From positions 57,278-121,277 of the forward strand of contig JALLLS010000096.1 of assembly GCA_025094145.1 (NCBI GenBank): a stretch of 64,000 bases of DNA. Reading direction: 5' to 3'. The stretch's first letter is position 1. Each line of letters begins with the position of its first letter. Of this stretch, positions 1 to 11,293 are shown in pieces. The position numbers were made by a program, and so were the translations under genes. The notes beneath the pieces are model-generated. The model saw only the letters and a list, made by a program, of their open reading frames with translations. It did not search any database and was not told the origin of the DNA. The stretch comes from Spinellus fusiger (lineage: Eukaryota; Mucoromycota; Mucoromycetes; Mucorales; Phycomycetaceae).

Positions 1-2
1 CC

Positions 3-2608
3 TTCAATGACAGCAGCAGTGCCATTGAGCACAAAAAGACCCGGCCTAGAACTCTATATGGAAAAGATTCTCTCTCCGTTGGTGACAAACATCTTATTAC
101 CAGATACATAGCGAATAAGGAAAAGAAGACACGAAAGAAAAGAAAGATTAGCAGAGACGGTCTCTTGATAGCCAATGCTTCATTAGAGACAGCACAACAG
201 CAGCAACAACAGCAACAACAGCAACAACAACAATACGATTCAGAAGAAGAGAAAGAAGACGTCGTTTACCCCGAACTTGACGTGATCCGATTCCCCTTTC
301 TTAAATACTTTCCATGGTTTGATGTGAAAATAGATAAACACGATAAAGGCAAACTCATCCTGCCCATATTTCCCGAGAAGACTATACCAAGAAACCATTG
401 GAATACGGCAAAGCCCAAAATATCAAAGCTACCTCCACCCCTTGCACTCCAGTCCTTGCTCTCTTCCAACGCACCCTACCCACTCCACCCCCTCCACACC
501 ACATACAAGGACCTCTTCTCTGAAAGCATCAACACACCCCGACAAAAGGCCTATACATCTCTGCTGGAGGAGGCTGCCTTTGAGGCCTACCAGTACACTG
601 TGTATTCTCATCTCAAGGGATCCAGCATTGGCACATCGTACTGGACACAGACAGAAAAGCGTCGGTTCTTCACTGCTCTGGATCGGTGTGGACGACACAA
701 TGTTCATGCTATTCATGAGCGTGTGGGGCGTACCAAGACACTCTATGAAGTGTGTCGATTTCTGGATATACTGCGACAAGGTGCAGAGAAAAACCCACTG
801 CCTGCTGGTAAGTTTTTTTATTATTATTATTATTGTTACTATTGTTATCTATATAGATATAGATATAGATATAGATATAAAAAAAAAGAGGCTCTCTTCT
901 TTGCTCATCCCTGCCTGCCTCTTCCCTTGCCTTTTCTTTTTTCTTTTTTCTTTTTTTCTTTTTCCATAGACACACTGGAGAAATGCAGTATCTCTTCCTC
1001 AACATGCATTCCCTTTGCTTATGAAATGTCAGATGCATGGATAAAGCTGGAAGAGAAGGAGGCGGTGCGCCTGGCCAAGAAAGAAGAAATCGACCAGCGC
1101 ATGTGTGACATCCAACTGAGAGATCTCCACAGACGCTATCCTGTGGCCATGGAGAGACCATGGGTGTATTATCAAGGGGAGGTCGACATGGAGGTGGATC
1201 GATGGTGTCGTGTAGTGAATGACAGCCAACAGCTGTACATCTACCGCAGTGAGGAGGAGGAGACAAAGAGAATAAAGGCTGTTTTGGAGCGTCCATTGAA
1301 TGAGAGACAGCTTTGGAGTAAGTTTATAGAAGATCAGGCACAGCGGCAGGCATGGGTGGAGACACTGCATGTGGCATCAGAAGGAGCAGATCCGGTCGAG
1401 CATTTTGGGTGGAGGAAGGATGCATTGAATAAGGCAGAAGAGATGTTTAATTTATGGGAGATGTCATGTCTTTCAGCACAGTAGGTGATGAGGAAGCAAG
1501 GGAGAAGCGTGGCTGATTCTATATGTACTTGTGTATGTACTTGTTTAGTATCTATGTCCAGAGTCCCTATGGTTCCATCTCACGAGGAGTGGTGCTGGAC
1601 ATGTACCAGAAGCTAGTACTGTTCTTGCGTGATGTTATTGTTCGTCTCCATCTAAAGACACGGAGAAATGAACACATTAGAAAGGCAAGTACTGGTGTCT
1701 ATGGGTGTTGATGTCTGGGATATTCATAGGCAGTATGCTGTATTGTATGATAGTACCATGTGAGTAAAAACGATGTTGTGTCAGTGGTGGATGGTATGGA
1801 TCACTATTTTGGCACAACTCAACAGCAAAGAGTGGCTCGGTTGAAGAGAAAAGCGCATTTCTTCATGGGTCTACCCCAGCGACTCGATAGGGTGGTTGTT
1901 GAAGACGATGGCTCTATTGTGGCGAGAGATAAGCTATGGGTTAGGAAAGGTAAAGGCACATCCAAAGACAAGATCATGTATGGAGATGCGAGAGACAGTT
2001 CTATTGAAGATGAGGAGAGCAAAGATGAGGAGAGCAAAGATGAGGAGAGCGAAGATGAGGAGAGCGAAGATGAGGAGAGCGACGGCTTTATTGTGAATGA
2101 GAGCAGCGACGAGAGCAGCGACGAGAGACGCCGTTTTGTTGTAGATAGGAAGAACGATAAGAGTAAAGAGGCAAACCCTAGTGAATACATGAGAAAAGAA
2201 GACCCAAACAAATACAAAAGCAAAAGAGTGATCGAGAGTGAGGATGAAGTAGATAGTTCTGATGAAGAGGGAGACGGTGCCCATCAGTGTGACGATGCAG
2301 ACAGCACAACAAGAGAGAGATTACCCACAGCTCTACAACCACAACCCCTACAAAAAGACACGGCCACCTTATCCGCACTATGGGAAGAGAGTCGCACTAT
2401 AGAATCAAGACACGGTGTACTTGATATTGCTCATGCAATTGAGACTGATCTCCAACCCAATGTTGACGATGATAGCGAAGAGTGTTTATCAGAAGAAGAG
2501 GACGATGTCATCCTGAGAAGAGAAAAGGCAGAGAAGCAATTGAGATTCTACATGAGATACCAAGACATATTCCATGAAAGAATGTTAAGACATTACCTCA
2601 ATGACTGA
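3..2608 (+). CDS. RRN5: RRN5-like SANT-domain protein (Pol I upstream activation factor), 5' truncated
   Basis: Four exons fit: <3..807, 970..1480, 1549..1684 and 1754..2608 (768 codons from the window edge). The reading frame is open to the left edge, so the true start lies outside the window. Seen: a glutamine run at about 187-232; a SANT/Myb segment (SYWTQTEKRRFF...GRTKTLYEVCRF) at 630-790; then IPFAYEMSDAWIKLEEKE, a helical segment (VVLDMYQKLVLFLRDVIVRL) in exon 3, and a long acidic Asp/Glu/Ser/Lys repeat at 2005-2100. This order matches fungal Rrn5, which helps recruit RNA polymerase I to rDNA promoters in the nucleus. The third intron is GC-AG (GCAAGT, 1685-1753). Intron 1 (808-969) is 162 nt with no stop, so its retention would keep frame. 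Each junction is phase-consistent. The gene is convergent with the SHR3-like gene. Family assignment is inference from motif order; any other SANT protein is the alternative. Confidence 0.78.
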
Positions 2609-2879
2609 GAATGAGGGAATATCATTGTAAATAGAAACATTGTGAATAACAGCCCATAACACATTATAAAGACGTACACCTGCTCCTTACAAATAGTGAG
2701 TCCATTCCATCTATCGGTAGCACGTCCAGTGTCCATAAGGATGATTATCTCTCATTAAGAAAGCAAATAATAGGGTTTATTCTTTAATTTCAATCACATC
2801 CACATCCACATCCACATCCATAGGTGACTCTGCCCTGGATCCACTCTAATCCACTCTAATCCATGGCACACTCGTCTCC

Positions 2880-3596
2880 TTACTGATCCTTCTTCTCCAC
2901 AACAGCTGGTGTCTCGTTCTCTGCAGAAGAAGCTCTTCTTGACAGTAGAAAGTGGGCTACTTGAAGTCCAATAATGCCTACAAGATCCATCGTATGGGTC
3001 TGCTGTTCTCTCTATCATGGATTTATCTCACCTGTTATAGCAAGAACAATGATAAAATGGGCAGCAGCAATGTTCTTGAGAGAAGAAATCAACTCCTTCT
3101 CATCCGTAGAACTAGTGATGGTAGCCAATGCTGTTGTGTATGTTTTTCTCATCCATGAGTCTCCGTCTTTCTTCTCTGCCGTCCAACTTACCAGGCTTAA
3201 CAGAGGTGGCATAGGTGGACAGACCAAACAACATCAACACTGTCTCCCTGCTGTCAATCATCCTTTTTTCTTATCCACCCATACATCGTACTAGCTAGGC
3301 TTACCAAGAGAGGCACCGTCAAATAGAACATTGCCATCGGTCATGTTCGCCAGTCCAGCAGCAAATCCAAAGGCAGCAATGATCAGATTAACAAATGGGA
3401 TGTACTTGAGAATGTCGGGTGCCTGCACTTGTGTAGTATAGTACAACTACTCGCATGGGATCAATGGACTTGCTCCCTCATGGACACACAGGAAGCAAAC
3501 CAAGAAACCTACCACTGCGCGGGAGACTGCTTCTGGGTGGTCCATGGGATTAGCCCATAGCATATAGTAATCAAATGCCCAGTCAGACCAGTGTGT
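2880..3596 (-). CDS. SHR3: SHR3-like ER chaperone of amino-acid permeases (first exon unresolved)
   Basis: The last five exons are clear: 3596..3513, 3446..3305, 3239..3192, 3130..3032, 2977..2880, all phase-consistent, giving 156 residues. Seen: THWSDWAFDYYMLW, then LYYTTQVQAPDILKYIPF, a hydrophobic segment, LFDGASLVLMLFGLSTY, a loop, then AAAHFIIVLAITGIIGLQ and a polar tail ending EKKDQ. Shr3 family proteins show the same order (D-YY-LW near the N-terminus, LFDGASLVL, AA-H-I-V-IIGLQ). They are four-helix ER membrane proteins that fold amino-acid permeases and package them for exit. The first membrane segment should be a short exon upstream of 3597, perhaps around 3700-3773. There I see an ATG followed by VVLILCSCFFSY, but no phase-0 donor, so I leave the start open. 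It is the most downstream of three consecutive minus-strand genes. Confidence 0.82.
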
Positions 3597-4233
3597 CTAT
3601 GGGGCATGCATAGGGGAATAAGTACTCTTCTCGCCTTGTTCTATCTATTTCTCCTTCCATAGGGACTGTCTTTTGTGGAGTATTAGAGAGCAAAGACCAC
3701 CTACACCATAGGAGAAGAAGCATGAGCACAGAATAAGCACTACTTTGGTGGATTGCATATGTTCACGAGGCATAGGAGGTGATAGCCAAAACGAAAGAAA
3801 AGAAAGAAAAGAAAAAGAAAAGAAAAGAAAAGAAAAGAAAAGAAAAGGAAAAAGACAGTGTCTGAGAATGAAAGAGAGAGAGGGGATTGGCTGTAGACTG
3901 ATCGGAATCATATTTTATTGAATGGGCGTCATTGATCTAATCCTCCTTTCTCTTCTCTCGATGTGTGTCTGTCTTTTCTGTCGATGCACTGTGGGTGTGT
4001 CTACAGTGGTGTCTGCTTTCCATTGCTGTGATTGGCTCCTTTTCCACCTTCTTCTGGAGGGAGGGTTGTTTCCTTTCTTCTGCACTAGTCCCACTATGCT
4101 TAAAGTGTCAGTGCTTTGGCCACCCACACATCTCTTTGTTTCTCTCTTCTCTCTTCTCTCTTCTCTGTCCACAGCTGTAGGTAGCTATGGGTGTGACGTC
4201 TATGTCTACTATAGAATCCATACAGCCACAGAG

Positions 4234-4641
4234 CTAACCACCACTTACTACAAGAGGCGCAGAAGCAGAAGCAGAAGCAGCAGCAGCAGCATGGGCAGCC
4301 TCTGTCTGCTGTATCTGCTGTAGGTAGGCCTGGTGGTTATTCTTTACACCACGCTTCTCAGCCTAGAGAGTATAAGTAATTTGTTTTTCTTGCTTGTATT
4401 TGCCTGTACTTGCTTTTACTTTGCGTTGTTCAGCAGCAGCCAACATAGCCTCACGCCCATGCTGGTCTACATGGGCAGCAACAGTGGTGGTGGTGGTGGT
4501 GGTATTAGGAAGAGAAGAGCCATCCAAGCGGTGTCCACCTTTGTTATTGCCTAGACAGTTACCCTGTTCCTTCTATCAGTCTCTCTCTATTATACCTCTC
4601 TATTGTATCTCTCTCTCTCTATTGTCTCTCTCTTTTACCAT
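4234..4641 (-). CDS. Small N-terminally acylated protein beginning MGNC
   Basis: Three exons: 4641..4639 (ATG alone), 4563..4420 and 4362..4234, giving 91 residues. The start codon is split from the second codon by a 75-nt intron (4564-4638). Splicing to AACAG|GGTAAC gives MGNCLGNNKGGHRLDG. Gly2 and Cys4 form a typical N-myristoylation plus palmitoylation signal, so membrane attachment is expected. A Thr run (ACC repeat, 4481-4502) follows, then an Ala/Glu/Gln-rich helix (REAMLAAAEQRKAEKRG) and an Ala-rich tail. The layout (MGNC, a Gly-rich LGG-like motif, then an AAA-E-R helix) recalls small fungal VCP/Cdc48-interacting proteins of the SVIP type; that link is only inference. GTAAGT close to the stop could be a further donor, giving a longer C-terminus. 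A poly(A)-like AATAAA on the minus strand near 3920 would allow this. Confidence 0.6.
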
Positions 4642-5123
4642 GAGTGAGAAGAAGAGAAAGAAGGAAAATAAACTCAACTCAGGCACTACCCACATCACGT
4701 GAAGTGTGGACTCCACTACAGCCATTTCACATCCATGACGGGATGATTAAAGTGCCTGCCACTCTTCTAGAGGCAAACAAAAGACACATTTTTTTTTACT
4801 TGTAACAAATAAATAGAAAGACAATGACATGACATCCAATGAGAATACCACATGACTCGAGACAGAGAAGAAGAAGAGAAAAAGAAAGAAAATGAAAGAA
4901 AAAATAAAATAATCTTTGTGTGCAAATTGAGTTGGAGAAGTGCAAATTGAGTTGGAGTGTGCAGGTAAGATTCAGTGACTTACTAGAGAGAAAAGAAGAA
5001 GTGTTTTTGTTTTTGTTTGAAAAGGTAGGAGAGGTATGTATAGGTTGGAAGAGATGTTCTTTTTTTTTCTTTCTTTTTTCTTTCTTTTTCTTTCTTTCTT
5101 TTCCTCTCTTTCTTGTGACTCTT

Positions 5124-5753
5124 TTAATCCATGTCATAGTCCAGTTTGTTAATGCCAAACACACGCACACGATGCATGATGGGGAGTTTTGCCACCAACA
5201 CCACCAGAAGAGCAGTGAAATTGATAGCAAAGAGAATAAAGTCATAGTGTGTGTAGTGTGTGCTGAGTAGGAATCTAGTAGAAGCCCATCTCTTCTGTTA
5301 GTAGAGCCACCTTGTTATTGTTCTTCTTCTGTCCAAACTTACAAGGCAATGGGGACTGCAGTCAGAAACTTCCGGGTTGCTGTGAATTGGACTCCTCCGT
5401 CAATCTGCTCCCACAATGTCAGTCCATCATAGGCACCTTGGTTGTTCTCAAAGGGAATACCCTGCACCCAATGGAACATGATATAATGACCCTACCATCC
5501 CATACAACTCTGTCAATAAAACACAGCACACAAAGAGGGTAGAATAGAGTAGAATAGCATACACAGTTGAAGGAGATGTTGGTGAGTGTCCAGCTTGCTT
5601 CTGGCGTGATAAAGGGAATGACAGTAAACAACGCCTTGAGAGTAGCCACCACAAAAAGAGTAGTGAACCACGCGCCTAGTCCTTTGCTTCAGTCCAAGAA
5701 GGCGTGAGTTGTTTACCTTTATAATTGACCCAAGATGAGTTGAAATTAGGCAT
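5124..5753 (-). CDS. ORMDL: ORMDL family regulator of sphingolipid synthesis
   Basis: Four exons: 5753..5717, 5675..5563, 5491..5343, 5274..5124, giving 149 aa, the usual length for Orm/ORMDL. The protein opens [13 protein letters not shown], continues [41 protein letters not shown] and [20 protein letters not shown], and ends [16 protein letters not shown]. These are the family's signature blocks in order. Orm proteins are four-helix ER membrane proteins that bind serine palmitoyltransferase and restrain sphingoid-base synthesis. In yeast, phosphorylation near the N-terminus relieves the block; here the N-terminus is short, as in animal and plant ORMDLs, without the long Ser-rich yeast extension. 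Introns are 41, 71 and 68 nt, the first being one of several micro-introns in the window. All junctions keep phase. Confidence 0.95.
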
Positions 5754-5980
5754 TGAACTTTGGTCGAGCGTCATAAAGGCTCTGTTTTCTCTCGTTATGG
5801 CCATGGCAAAGTGACGTTTTATTCTTGTTAGAGGTTGTTTGTTTGGACAAAAAAAAACAGCAGGGTGTGTTTCTGGGTGGGTGTATTTAAAGGTGTGTAA
5901 GAAGAAGAAAAAGAAAGAGATGGAAGAGAAAGAGAAAGACAAAAATAGACAGCAAGTTTGTTGTTGGAGCAAGACAAAAA

Positions 5981-6390
5981 TAGGAAATAATAGGAAATAA
6001 TGAGAAATAATAGGAAATAATAGGAAATAATAGGAAATAATAGGAAATAACAAGAAATAACAAGAAATAATAGGAAATAACAGGAATTAACAAGAAATAA
6101 CAGGAATTAACAAGAAATAACAGGAATTAACAAGAAATAACAGGAATTAACAAGAAATAACAGGAATTAACAAGAAATAACAGGAATTAACAAGAAATAA
6201 CAGGAATTAACAAGAAATAACAGGAATTAACAAGAAATAACAGGAATTAACAAGAAATAACAGGAATTAACAAGAAATAACAGGAATTAACAAGAAATAA
6301 CAGGAATTAACAAGAAATAACAGGAATTAACAAGAAATAACAGGAATTAACAAGAAATAACAGGAATTAACAAATAACAAGAAATAATAA
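5981..6390. repeat. 10-bp minisatellite with a 20-bp higher-order period
   Basis: The array begins as near-identical decamers (TAGGAAATAA, 5981-6050). It then becomes a strict alternation of CAAGAAATAA and CAGGAATTAA, so that 60-base blocks at 6121, 6181, 6241 and 6301 are identical. This looks like a decamer that diverged into two forms and was then re-amplified as a 20-bp unit. It lies in the upstream region of the ORMDL gene. Confidence 0.95.
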
Positions 6391-6491
6391 TAAAAGAATG
6401 ATCCAAGAACAGCTTCTTCTTGTCAGTGCCCTCTCCTTGTCCAAGCCAATCATTTCTCCCGAGTCAATAACAACCAGACCCATGGCTCTTG

Positions 6492-6812
6492 TCAAAATTC
6501 ACTTGAGAGATAGGCTTCCTTGTCAGCACTCGTGATGGGATTGGACAGATACAGCGTCATCCATGCCATCACAACACCCGTCACAAAAGAATACCAGCCA
6601 ACACTCAAGGGAAAAGACACCAGTGGGGTTTGCCATGCACTGGCATGAGTCAGTAGCCATTCCAAGCTCCGATAGTCGTGGAGATTCAGTTGTTGCTGTC
6701 TTGACTCTTTCTCGGACCACCCACCCGCCCACAGCAATAACAACAGCACCACCACCACCACTACTACTACTACTACTGCACGCACACGCACAATGAAACA
6801 GTAGAGTGTCAT
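6492..6812 (-). CDS. Hypothetical membrane protein, 106 aa
   Basis: A single open frame from ATG at 6812 to TGA. After MTLYCFIVRVRA comes a long Val/Leu stretch encoded by a GTA/GTG trinucleotide run (a likely membrane segment). It is followed by WAGGWSEKESRQQQ, HDYRSLEWLLTHASAWQ, a second hydrophobic segment (SFPLSVGWYSFVTGVVMAWM) and a polar end. The second half reads like a true protein, but I do not recognise the family. The Val run could instead be intronic, with the real start upstream, or a donor at CTCAA|GTGAAT could extend the C-terminus. Codon content resembles neighbouring exons. Confidence 0.4.
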   Translation of the reverse strand: MTLYCFIVRVRAVVVVVVVVVVLLLLLWAGGWSEKESRQQQLNLHDYRSLEWLLTHASAWQTPLVSFPLSVGWYSFVTGVVMAWMTLYLSNPITSADKEAYLSSEF

Positions 6813-7116
6813 TTGTTGATTAGCACAAGAGAGTTGAGAAAGGGGCTTATATACTGTCCAAGAACACTATCACTGCTCCTTTTCATATGAGTGGAGTGGG
6901 TGTGACTGGATTCTTCTCTGTAAAGGAAAAAAGAACAGTCGCTTGTCAAAAAAAAAAAGGAGAAACCAAACTAAGCAAAGATGGACTGGGGCTCTATTTT
7001 CCTACTTCCCCCTCCCCCATCCACACTGTCAGTGCCACAGCCACAGTCACGTGATGATGAGCAGGCAACAACTACAGAGTGGGTCTATAGAAACAGACGA
7101 GGGACTTTCTTTGATC
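6813..7116. other. Intergenic region, divergent promoter space
   Basis: This lies between the minus-strand hypothetical and the plus-strand oxidoreductase. It holds a poly-A run at 6949 and a C-rich pyrimidine stretch near 7005-7020. The oxidoreductase frame stays open upstream of 7117 with ATGs at 7054 and 7057, so part of this may be coding. Confidence 0.5.
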
Positions 7117-8836
7117 ATGCCTACAGATCCAGCAACACGGCCTTATTCTATTGGTAAACACAGAAAGACAAGACACAAGACAATAGAGAACTAACAGTCG
7201 GGAGTGTTCCAGTGCTGTACGGTGCTACTGGGTTTACTGGTCTATGTACTGCTGAATACCTGTTAGAAACAGGCGACAAAGTAGGCTCAGGGTGACTCTC
7301 ACCACCACCACCACCACCCACATCACACTGTACAAGGGTGTTGTGTATTTATATTTTACTAGAACTTGACATGGGCCATGGCAGGCCGCAGTAGGGAGAA
7401 GCTACAGACAGCCAAAGACACACTGAGCGAGAGGTATCCTGCAGCCAGGGTAAGCTATGAGCAGGGAGGAAGGTCCATTGGCCACATTACTCACCCACTC
7501 ATTGGATGGGAATGTCCAATAGACAGTGGATCTTCTTGTGGCAGACATCAATGCCCCCGAGACACTGGAGACTGTATTTTCACAGACACGTGTTGTGATG
7601 AACATGGTAGGTAAATACAGTCTCCACCCTACAGAGCCACAGAATCACAGAACCACAGAACCACAGAACTAAACTGTCTTGCCACCAGGCCCTTTTATGC
7701 AGTATGGAAAGCCCATTGTAGAAGCCTGTCTGAAGGAACACACCCACTATGTGGACATTAGTGGAGAATACACATGGATAAAGTACATGGTGGATCACTA
7801 CCACACACGGGCCATGGCACAGCGCACTCTGCTGGTGCCTGCCTGTGGATTTGATTCAGTGCCCAGTGATCTTGGAGTGCTTATGTAAGTGTGTTTGTAT
7901 GACATGGCTGGGGAAGCAGTCCAGGAACAAAGACAAGAAACAGTAGACCAATGCATGGACTTTATTATTATTAAAGGGTGGTGGACTATCTACGCAACAC
8001 CCACGGACTCCCTACAGCCAACGTCAAAGGATCCTTCACACAGCTCAAGGGCGGTGTTTCGGGTGGTAGCTATGCGTCCTGTCTTCTACTGATGGGAGAC
8101 AAGCACCTTACGACTTCACAGGCGGTAGATCCTTACCTCCTCTCTCCTGTGCGTGGTCTGGCCACACCCACCCTTGTCTGGCCCACCTATGATGCAGGTG
8201 TCCAGCAATGGCAAGGCATGTATGTCATGGCAGCCATCAATGAAAAGGTGGTGGCAAGGAGTTGGGGCCTAAAGGAACAGGACTCGTACGGACGGCTGTT
8301 TCGCTACAGGGAGACAGTGTCGATGCCATGGCTGGTGTGTCTTGCATGGACAGGACTGTGGATGACATTGGGGCCTCTGCTGCATTGTATGGTGAAGAAT
8401 GAGAGGCTGCTGGGGTGGCTGCTTGGGTGTCTGCCTGCTGCTGGGTCAGGGCCCGATAGAGAGGCAAGAAAGAAGGGATCCTTTACGATGGAGTTTGTGG
8501 GGGTAGGAGAGACACAACTACATGAGGCGACTGTGCGTGTGCGTGGCAGTGTTACTGGTAAGACATCTGCCAGTGGAGAGAAGTCCATTGCAACACCCAA
8601 TCCTATAGACTTAGTGGGGTGTGCTTGTTTCCACAGGATTCAGGGATCCTGGCTATGGAGAGACATGTCGCATGGTAGCAGAATCTGCCATGTGCATTGT
8701 GGAGTCTATGGAGGCACTGCCATCACTGGGCCAGCAGGGTGGAGTATTAACACCAGCCACTGCATTTGGTCATGTTCTTATTCGTAGACTGACCATGCAC
8801 AATGGGATGCTATTCCAAGTCAAGGAGTGTGAGTAG
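7117..8836 (+). CDS. Saccharopine dehydrogenase-like oxidoreductase (trans-acting enoyl reductase family)
   Basis: Seven exons: 7117..7153, 7213..7280, 7363..7449, 7523..7610, 7689..7884, 7977..8557, 8637..8836, giving 418 aa. An N-terminal Rossmann motif is assembled across intron 1 (SIVLYGATGFTG), followed by NLTWAMAGRSREKL, LLVADINAPETLE, VVMNMVGPFMQYG, THYVDISGEY, VPACGFDSVPSDLG and the conserved KGGVSGG. The hydrophobic central part and FRDPGYGET near the end also fit. Such proteins (yeast YNR-type and human SCCPDH) bind NAD(P) and associate with membranes or lipid droplets; the substrate is unknown. The ATG at 7117 was chosen because it puts the Rossmann motif about 13 residues in, as usual. 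In-frame ATGs at 7054/7057 would add 20-21 residues. Introns are 59-92 nt and all keep phase. Confidence 0.9.
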
Positions 8837-8837
8837 C

Positions 8838-8912
8838 CATACCAGCCATACCAGCCATAGCAACCATAGCAACCATAGCAACCATAGCAACCATAGCAAC
8901 CATAGCAACCAT
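8838..8912. repeat. 9-bp tandem repeat after a stop codon
   Basis: Units of the type ACCAGCCAT change into AGCAACCAT, about eight copies, starting two bases after the TAG of the oxidoreductase gene. Probably 3' UTR. Confidence 0.9.
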
Positions 8913-10276
8913 AACAGAAGAATAAATAAGGGGGTGGGTGGATTTCTATTGGGTTGGTAAATAACAAAGAGTGGAAGATAAAAGTCTCCTGCGTTATGCC
9001 TAGTGTTATGAGTCTATGAAGAGGACAAAGACAAGACCATGGACAAGACCCACTTTTGTACATGAGTGGGTAGTAAATTATATTGTCCTGTTCTGTTCTG
9101 TTTTGTTTTGTTTTATTCCATCTTGCTCCAGTCTATATCTTATAATGGCACCGCCTCTTATAGATGGGTGATGGTGATGGTGCTGATAATAACAGTAATC
9201 GTGATGATTCCTATCCATTGATCTATCTTTCTTTCTTCTCTACAGGCAGTAGTGGGATGCTATGCAGTAAGTCATGGACTTATCTCCCTTTTTCAATGAC
9301 ATGTTGGGTCTAGAATAGAATAGTACAGGAGACATAGGAATAGGAGAGATCAACACGTTTTATGCCTGGTACCATCACATAAGACTGTGATTGCCACATG
9401 AAAGTGTGGATTCATATTGACACTATGTTCCTATTGACACTATGGACTTATTGGCACTATGGACTTGGTTATGCCATGGTGGATCCCGATACGGCTTCCT
9501 TCTCTTAGCCACATGACACCATGGATTCCTTGAGGTTGAATCATCCAACAGCAACTCTAATAAAGATGAGGGTAGATGTGTCCATAGCACTAGGAAGATC
9601 TTTGGACACAATATGAATGAGATCTACCTGTACCTACATTTCTATTTCTATTTCCACTTACACCACTACAGAGGAAGGAGAGGAAGGAGAGGGGTTTGTT
9701 GTTTCTTCTGTGTCTATTTCTTATTCCTTAAATCCACAGAAAGAGAAAGAAAGAAAGAAAAAGAGGGCCTTTTGCACCCGTTTCCTGGGACCGACAGGGA
9801 CTCGCTTATGCCACTCCCACCCAACTCATGTGGTGTTTTGTAGTGTACTGTAGGTTGATAGGGGTGGCTAGTCAAGACCTACTCTGATGGACATGACCCA
9901 TTCACTTGCCACATGGCATGGCACTAGGAGAGTAGGGTTATGTGTGTAGAGTAGTATGTAAAGAGTAGAGTGTGCTGTGGATTGTAGTCTACTCCAATGT
10001 AATCTACACAATCCTATACCATCGACATTCTACACAATCCTACACCATCGACATTCTACACCATCTACACTCTCTACACTCTAATTCATCTACACTCTGC
10101 TGTCCACAGGTCAGTTAAGAACAAGACAGTATAGATACATAATAAACTCTATTGATCTTTTGGAAATATCCCAAGCAGTATAAATTAGAAAAGAGGATGA
10201 ATCCAATTGCCACTCATCTCCCTCTTCTCTCTTTCTTTTATCGTCCCATTATTTAGTCTTTCTTTCTCTTTATTAT
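8913..10276. other. Intergenic, no gene recognised
   Basis: Splice-like fragments are present, for example an ATG at 9147 followed by CTACAG|GCAGTAGTGGG and a GTAAGT near 9269, but I could not assemble a protein with recognisable motifs. At 9995-10110 there is a degenerate repeat of CTACACNATC / CATCGACATT type. A small multi-exon gene cannot be excluded. Confidence 0.4.
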
Positions 10277-11293
10277 GATGATGTCCAAGACAAGTTATCA
10301 TTTTAGGTAAATACACCACACACATTTGGTTCATGATTGACATTAGTAGAGTGTATGTGCCAATGCATGGGAGTCATCTTGTTCACTTGAATGTCGACCA
10401 CAACAAACCTATTCTATTGTCTGAATTAAAGGAAAAGATTGAAAGTAAGATACAGGTAAGATTCAGCCAAGAACCCTTGAAGCTTACAAGATACCTCTTC
10501 TCCTTCTTCTTCTCCTTCTCCTTCTCCTTCTCCATAGACCAGCACTGATGCCTATACAATGACACTGCTGGATGAACACAACACAGCCCTCTTGCTGCAG
10601 AAGGATATATGTCTTCAGCAGGCTCTTTGGAATAGACCTCACCACAGCAGAATAGACGTAGTACTTCATCCACTACAGACTACAAGAGAAGAAGCCCTGA
10701 TGCCCGTCAGACCACAACCGCAGCCCATATGCACTCTCTCCCCACTCCACTCCCCACCCGCATCCGTCACTCTTATCCGACCCACTGTACGAAGATGGTC
10801 CTTTGCTTCTGCCACTGATCCTGCCACTTACGCATTCACCCCTCCCCGAAAGAGTGCCAGTGTCAGTCTCCAGGGCCACACCACCAGAGCAGATCCAACG
10901 CATGCCTCATGTACACTCCCCGCCCCACTCCCCAACATGGCTCCCTGCAATGTCACACTGCCCACCATTGCTTCGCTCACCTCCTCCACCTCTTCCTACT
11001 TTCCTACCTCCTACTCCCATCTTGCTCCTATTCAACCACTGCCTAAGCGTCGTTCTTCTGTCGGCCACTTTCTCTGTGACCATCCAGTGGACTCCACAGG
11101 CAAGATGTGTGGACAGACCTTCCGTCGCTCCTATGATCTTTCTCGCCACCAAACCATCCACCTCAAGAACCGTCCACTGTGCTTCTGTCATTACTGTGGC
11201 AAGACATTCACCCGTATGGATGCGTTGCGCCGCCATGAAAGAGTCCAGGGGCATGCAAAGACTGTTTTCTGTTCGGTCACTATGTCGGCTTGA
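10277..11293 (+). CDS. C2H2 zinc-finger protein with an N-terminal ubiquitin/PB1-like segment
   Basis: Three exons: 10277..10308, 10350..10455, 10538..11293, giving 297 aa. The N-terminal 85 residues (VYVPMHGSHLVHLNV, KPILLSELKEKIESK, YTMTLLDEHN, LQQALWN) look like a beta-grasp fold of ubiquitin/PB1 type; this is inference. The middle is rich in Pro, Ser and Thr. The C-terminus carries two C2H2 fingers at about residues 226-283: one with CDHP...CGQTFRRSYDLSRHQ...H, and CHYCGKTFTRMDALRRHERV ending in GH. This paired pattern is common in zygomycete transcription factors, so a nuclear DNA-binding role is likely; the target is unknown. The first intron is only 41 nt. The second ends in a long CTTCTC tract. 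The start uses the first of three consecutive ATG codons. Confidence 0.82.

Noticed and set aside
709..1296. Minus-strand frame of 195 codons
   Set aside because: Shadow of the RRN5-like exons and intron repeats.
5981..6390. CRISPR-like array
   Set aside because: No unique spacers; it is a simple tandem minisatellite in a eukaryotic genome.
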